From: an uncultured bacterium
GTDB taxonomy: Bacteria; Actinomycetota; Aquicultoria; SKW223; CALKMS01
Direction: 5' to 3'
Assembly: GCA_938091145.1 (NCBI GenBank)
Contig: CALKMS010000079.1
Location: 1-6,712 of the forward strand
Length of the DNA stretch: 6,712 nt
In this document: positions 5,636 to 6,712 of the stretch, piece by piece
Layout: each line of letters opens with the position of its first letter
How positions within the stretch are numbered: the first letter of the stretch is position 1
Translations under genes and position numbers: made by a program
Notes under the pieces: model-generated
Seen by the model: the letters and a program-made list of their open reading frames with translations, nothing else
Told to the model about the DNA's origin: nothing
Database searches by the model: none

Positions 5636-6499
5636 ATGGTAGATAAACTTAGAACTTTGATTAGAGAAGTAAGAATGGAACAAACGGTTTTTGGCCTTCC
5701 CTTTGTTTATGCTGGGGCTTTGCTGGCAGTTGGGGAAAAACTCACTTTAGAAAAGGTGTTTTTGATAACTCTAGCAGTGGTTGGTGCTCGGACTTTTGCT
5801 ATGCTTGCTAACCGAATTATCGACCGGGAAATTGATCGCAAAAATCCTCGCACTCAAAGTCGAGCCTTACCTAAAAAGAAAATTAAAATTTTCGAAGCTT
5901 ACCTTTATGCTTTAATCTCTCTGTTAGTTTTTCTTTTGGCTGCGTTTAATCTGGCTCCTATCTGTCGGTGGCTTTTTCCTTTGCCCCTGCTTTTCTTTAT
6001 TTTGTATCCTTACACCAAGAGATTTACCTGGCTTTGCCACTTCTTTTTAGGAGTGACTCTTGGGCTGGCTCCTCTGGCTGGCTGGATAGCGGTGGCTAAT
6101 AGTGTTTCTCTTGTTCCCTTCTTGCTTCTTTTGGCTGTTATGTTCTGGGTTTCTGGTTTTGACATTTATTATGCCTTTGCTGATCTGGAGTTTGATAGGA
6201 AGGAAAGAGTTTTTTCAATACCGGCGCGCTTTGGCGAAAAAAGATCAGTTCAGCTTGTCTGGTTTTTACATTTTCTCGCTCTGTTTCCTCTTCTGGCAGT
6301 TGGCATAATTCTTCGGCTTTCTTTACTTTACTATCTTGGGCTTTTGCTGGCTTTTACATTTCTCTGGTGGCTCGACTTTGCCTACTCACCATTGAAAAGC
6401 AGGGAAAATGTTGAGGGTTATTTACAAAGGAACGGCTATTTTAGTTTGATTTACTTTATTTTTACTTTTTTATCAGTTTTTATCAGTTTAGAGTTTTAA
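5636..6499 (+). CDS. mqnP: UbiA-family polyprenyltransferase, menaquinone biosynthesis (MqnP role)
   Basis: The protein has 287 residues from ATG 5636. It is an integral-membrane prenyltransferase expected to attach the polyprenyl chain to 1,4-dihydroxy-6-naphthoate or its decarboxylated form. Both Asp-rich, Mg-diphosphate-binding motifs are present: N59-R-I-I-D63-R-E-I-D67 with the following R-T-x-S-R-A-L-P, and D183-L-E-F-D187-R-K followed by S-I-P-A-R-F-G. About nine hydrophobic segments are visible by eye, near 17–31, 41–58, 88–107, 113–126, 133–152, 158–177, 207–225, 228–247 and 268–284. The N-terminal E-Q-T-V-F-G-L-P-F-V-Y matches the 'E-x-T-x-F-x-L-P-F-A-Y' start of MqnP/UbiA-like proteins. 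The ATG lies one base after the mqnL stop without its own Shine-Dalgarno; TTG 5597, behind AGGAGGT, is a real alternative. The family is clear; the acceptor is inferred from the operon. Confidence 0.89.
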   Translation: MVDKLRTLIREVRMEQTVFGLPFVYAGALLAVGEKLTLEKVFLITLAVVGARTFAMLANRIIDREIDRKNPRTQSRALPKKKIKIFEAYLYALISLLVFLLAAFNLAPICRWLFPLPLLFFILYPYTKRFTWLCHFFLGVTLGLAPLAGWIAVANSVSLVPFLLLLAVMFWVSGFDIYYAFADLEFDRKERVFSIPARFGEKRSVQLVWFLHFLALFPLLAVGIILRLSLLYYLGLLLAFTFLWWLDFAYSPLKSRENVEGYLQRNGYFSLIYFIFTFLSVFISLEF

Positions 6500-6712
6500 A
6501 TGAGTTACGTGGTGGCAATAACCGGGGCAAGTGGTATCCGCTATGGGCTTCGGCTGGTGGAGGTTCTTTTAAAAAAAGGTTTTGAAGTTCATTTTCTTAT
6601 TTCTCAAGCCGGGGAGGAGGTGCTTGCTTATGAGGAAAACATTAGGATTGAAGGAGAAAACGAGAAAGAAAAGGAGTTTTTTTTCCGAAATTTTTTCCAG
6701 AGCGAAAAGTTT
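6500..6712 (+). CDS. ubiX: UbiX-family flavin prenyltransferase, N-terminal part (3' end outside window)
   Basis: The first 71 residues are present and the frame is open to the right edge; complete UbiX proteins are about 180–200 residues. UbiX joins a dimethylallyl group to FMN, producing the prFMN cofactor that UbiD enzymes need. It is the natural partner of the decarboxylase two genes upstream, and in this pathway it is also called MqnM. The visible evidence is the Rossmann-like FMN-binding start V-V-A-I-T-G-A-S-G (4–12) followed by Y-G-x-R-L (15–19), then the second strand V-H-F-L-I-S (30–35), whose Ser matches the family's conserved 'I-S' position. The ATG abuts the mqnP TAA with no gap and in the same frame; only a weak GAG precedes it. 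Later active-site segments lie beyond the window, so completeness cannot be judged. Confidence 0.9.
   Translation, partial: MSYVVAITGASGIRYGLRLVEVLLKKGFEVHFLISQAGEEVLAYEENIRIEGENEKEKEFFFRNFFQSEKF

Noticed and set aside
4721..6308. Short plus-strand frames inside mqnL (4721–4906) and mqnP (6102–6308)
   Set aside because: They are out of frame with clear family genes. The apparent hydrophobicity of the second comes from the frame-shifted reading of membrane-segment codons.
1..6712. A previously undescribed system (defence island, mobile element, novel pathway)
   Set aside because: Every base is accounted for by known menaquinone-pathway families and one regulator fragment. No unexplained gene, repeat array or mobile-element signature is present.

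Overview
The window is one uninterrupted plus-strand operon segment. It encodes most of the futalosine (MqnA–E type) route to menaquinone, plus the tail-attachment and decarboxylation steps that follow it. Seven pathway genes and the 3' part of an upstream regulator cover essentially all 6.7 kb. Neighbouring genes overlap by 1–23 bp or are at most 9 bp apart, so there is no intergenic space for a promoter, terminator or RNA gene. No minus-strand gene, mobile element, tRNA/rRNA or CRISPR array was seen.

Layout, left to right: (1) C-terminal part of a TetR/AcrR-type regulator, whose DNA-binding domain lies upstream of the window; (2) mqnD, 1,4-dihydroxy-6-naphthoate synthase; (3) mqnE, aminofutalosine synthase (radical SAM); (4) mqnA, chorismate dehydratase; (5) mqnC, cyclic dehypoxanthinyl futalosine synthase (radical SAM); (6) a UbiD-family decarboxylase (MqnL role); (7) a UbiA-family prenyltransferase (MqnP role); (8) the first 71 codons of a UbiX-family flavin prenyltransferase (MqnM role), cut by the right edge.

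How they work together, from established pathway knowledge: MqnA dehydrates chorismate to 3-[(1-carboxyvinyl)oxy]benzoate. MqnE joins this to SAM-derived adenosine, giving aminofutalosine. A nucleosidase, with or without a deaminase (neither is in the window), releases dehypoxanthinyl futalosine. MqnC cyclises it, and MqnD cleaves the product to 1,4-dihydroxy-6-naphthoate. The UbiA-like membrane enzyme then attaches the polyprenyl tail. The UbiD-like enzyme removes the carboxylate using prenylated FMN made by the UbiX-like enzyme. A final MenG/UbiE-type methylation would be encoded elsewhere.

Organism: the DNA is moderately AT-rich (roughly 40% GC by eye), with very tight gene packing and GTG/TTG start candidates. 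Together with the futalosine route this suggests a bacterium, possibly an anaerobic or thermophilic one such as a Carboxydothermus/Desulfotomaculum-like clostridium. That placement is a low-confidence inference.

The pathway is known, so I do not claim a new system. The points most worth checking are the candidate dedicated TetR regulator overlapping mqnD, a small inverted repeat at the mqnC/mqnL junction, the competing start sites of mqnP, and the absence of the nucleosidase/deaminase step from an otherwise nearly complete cluster.
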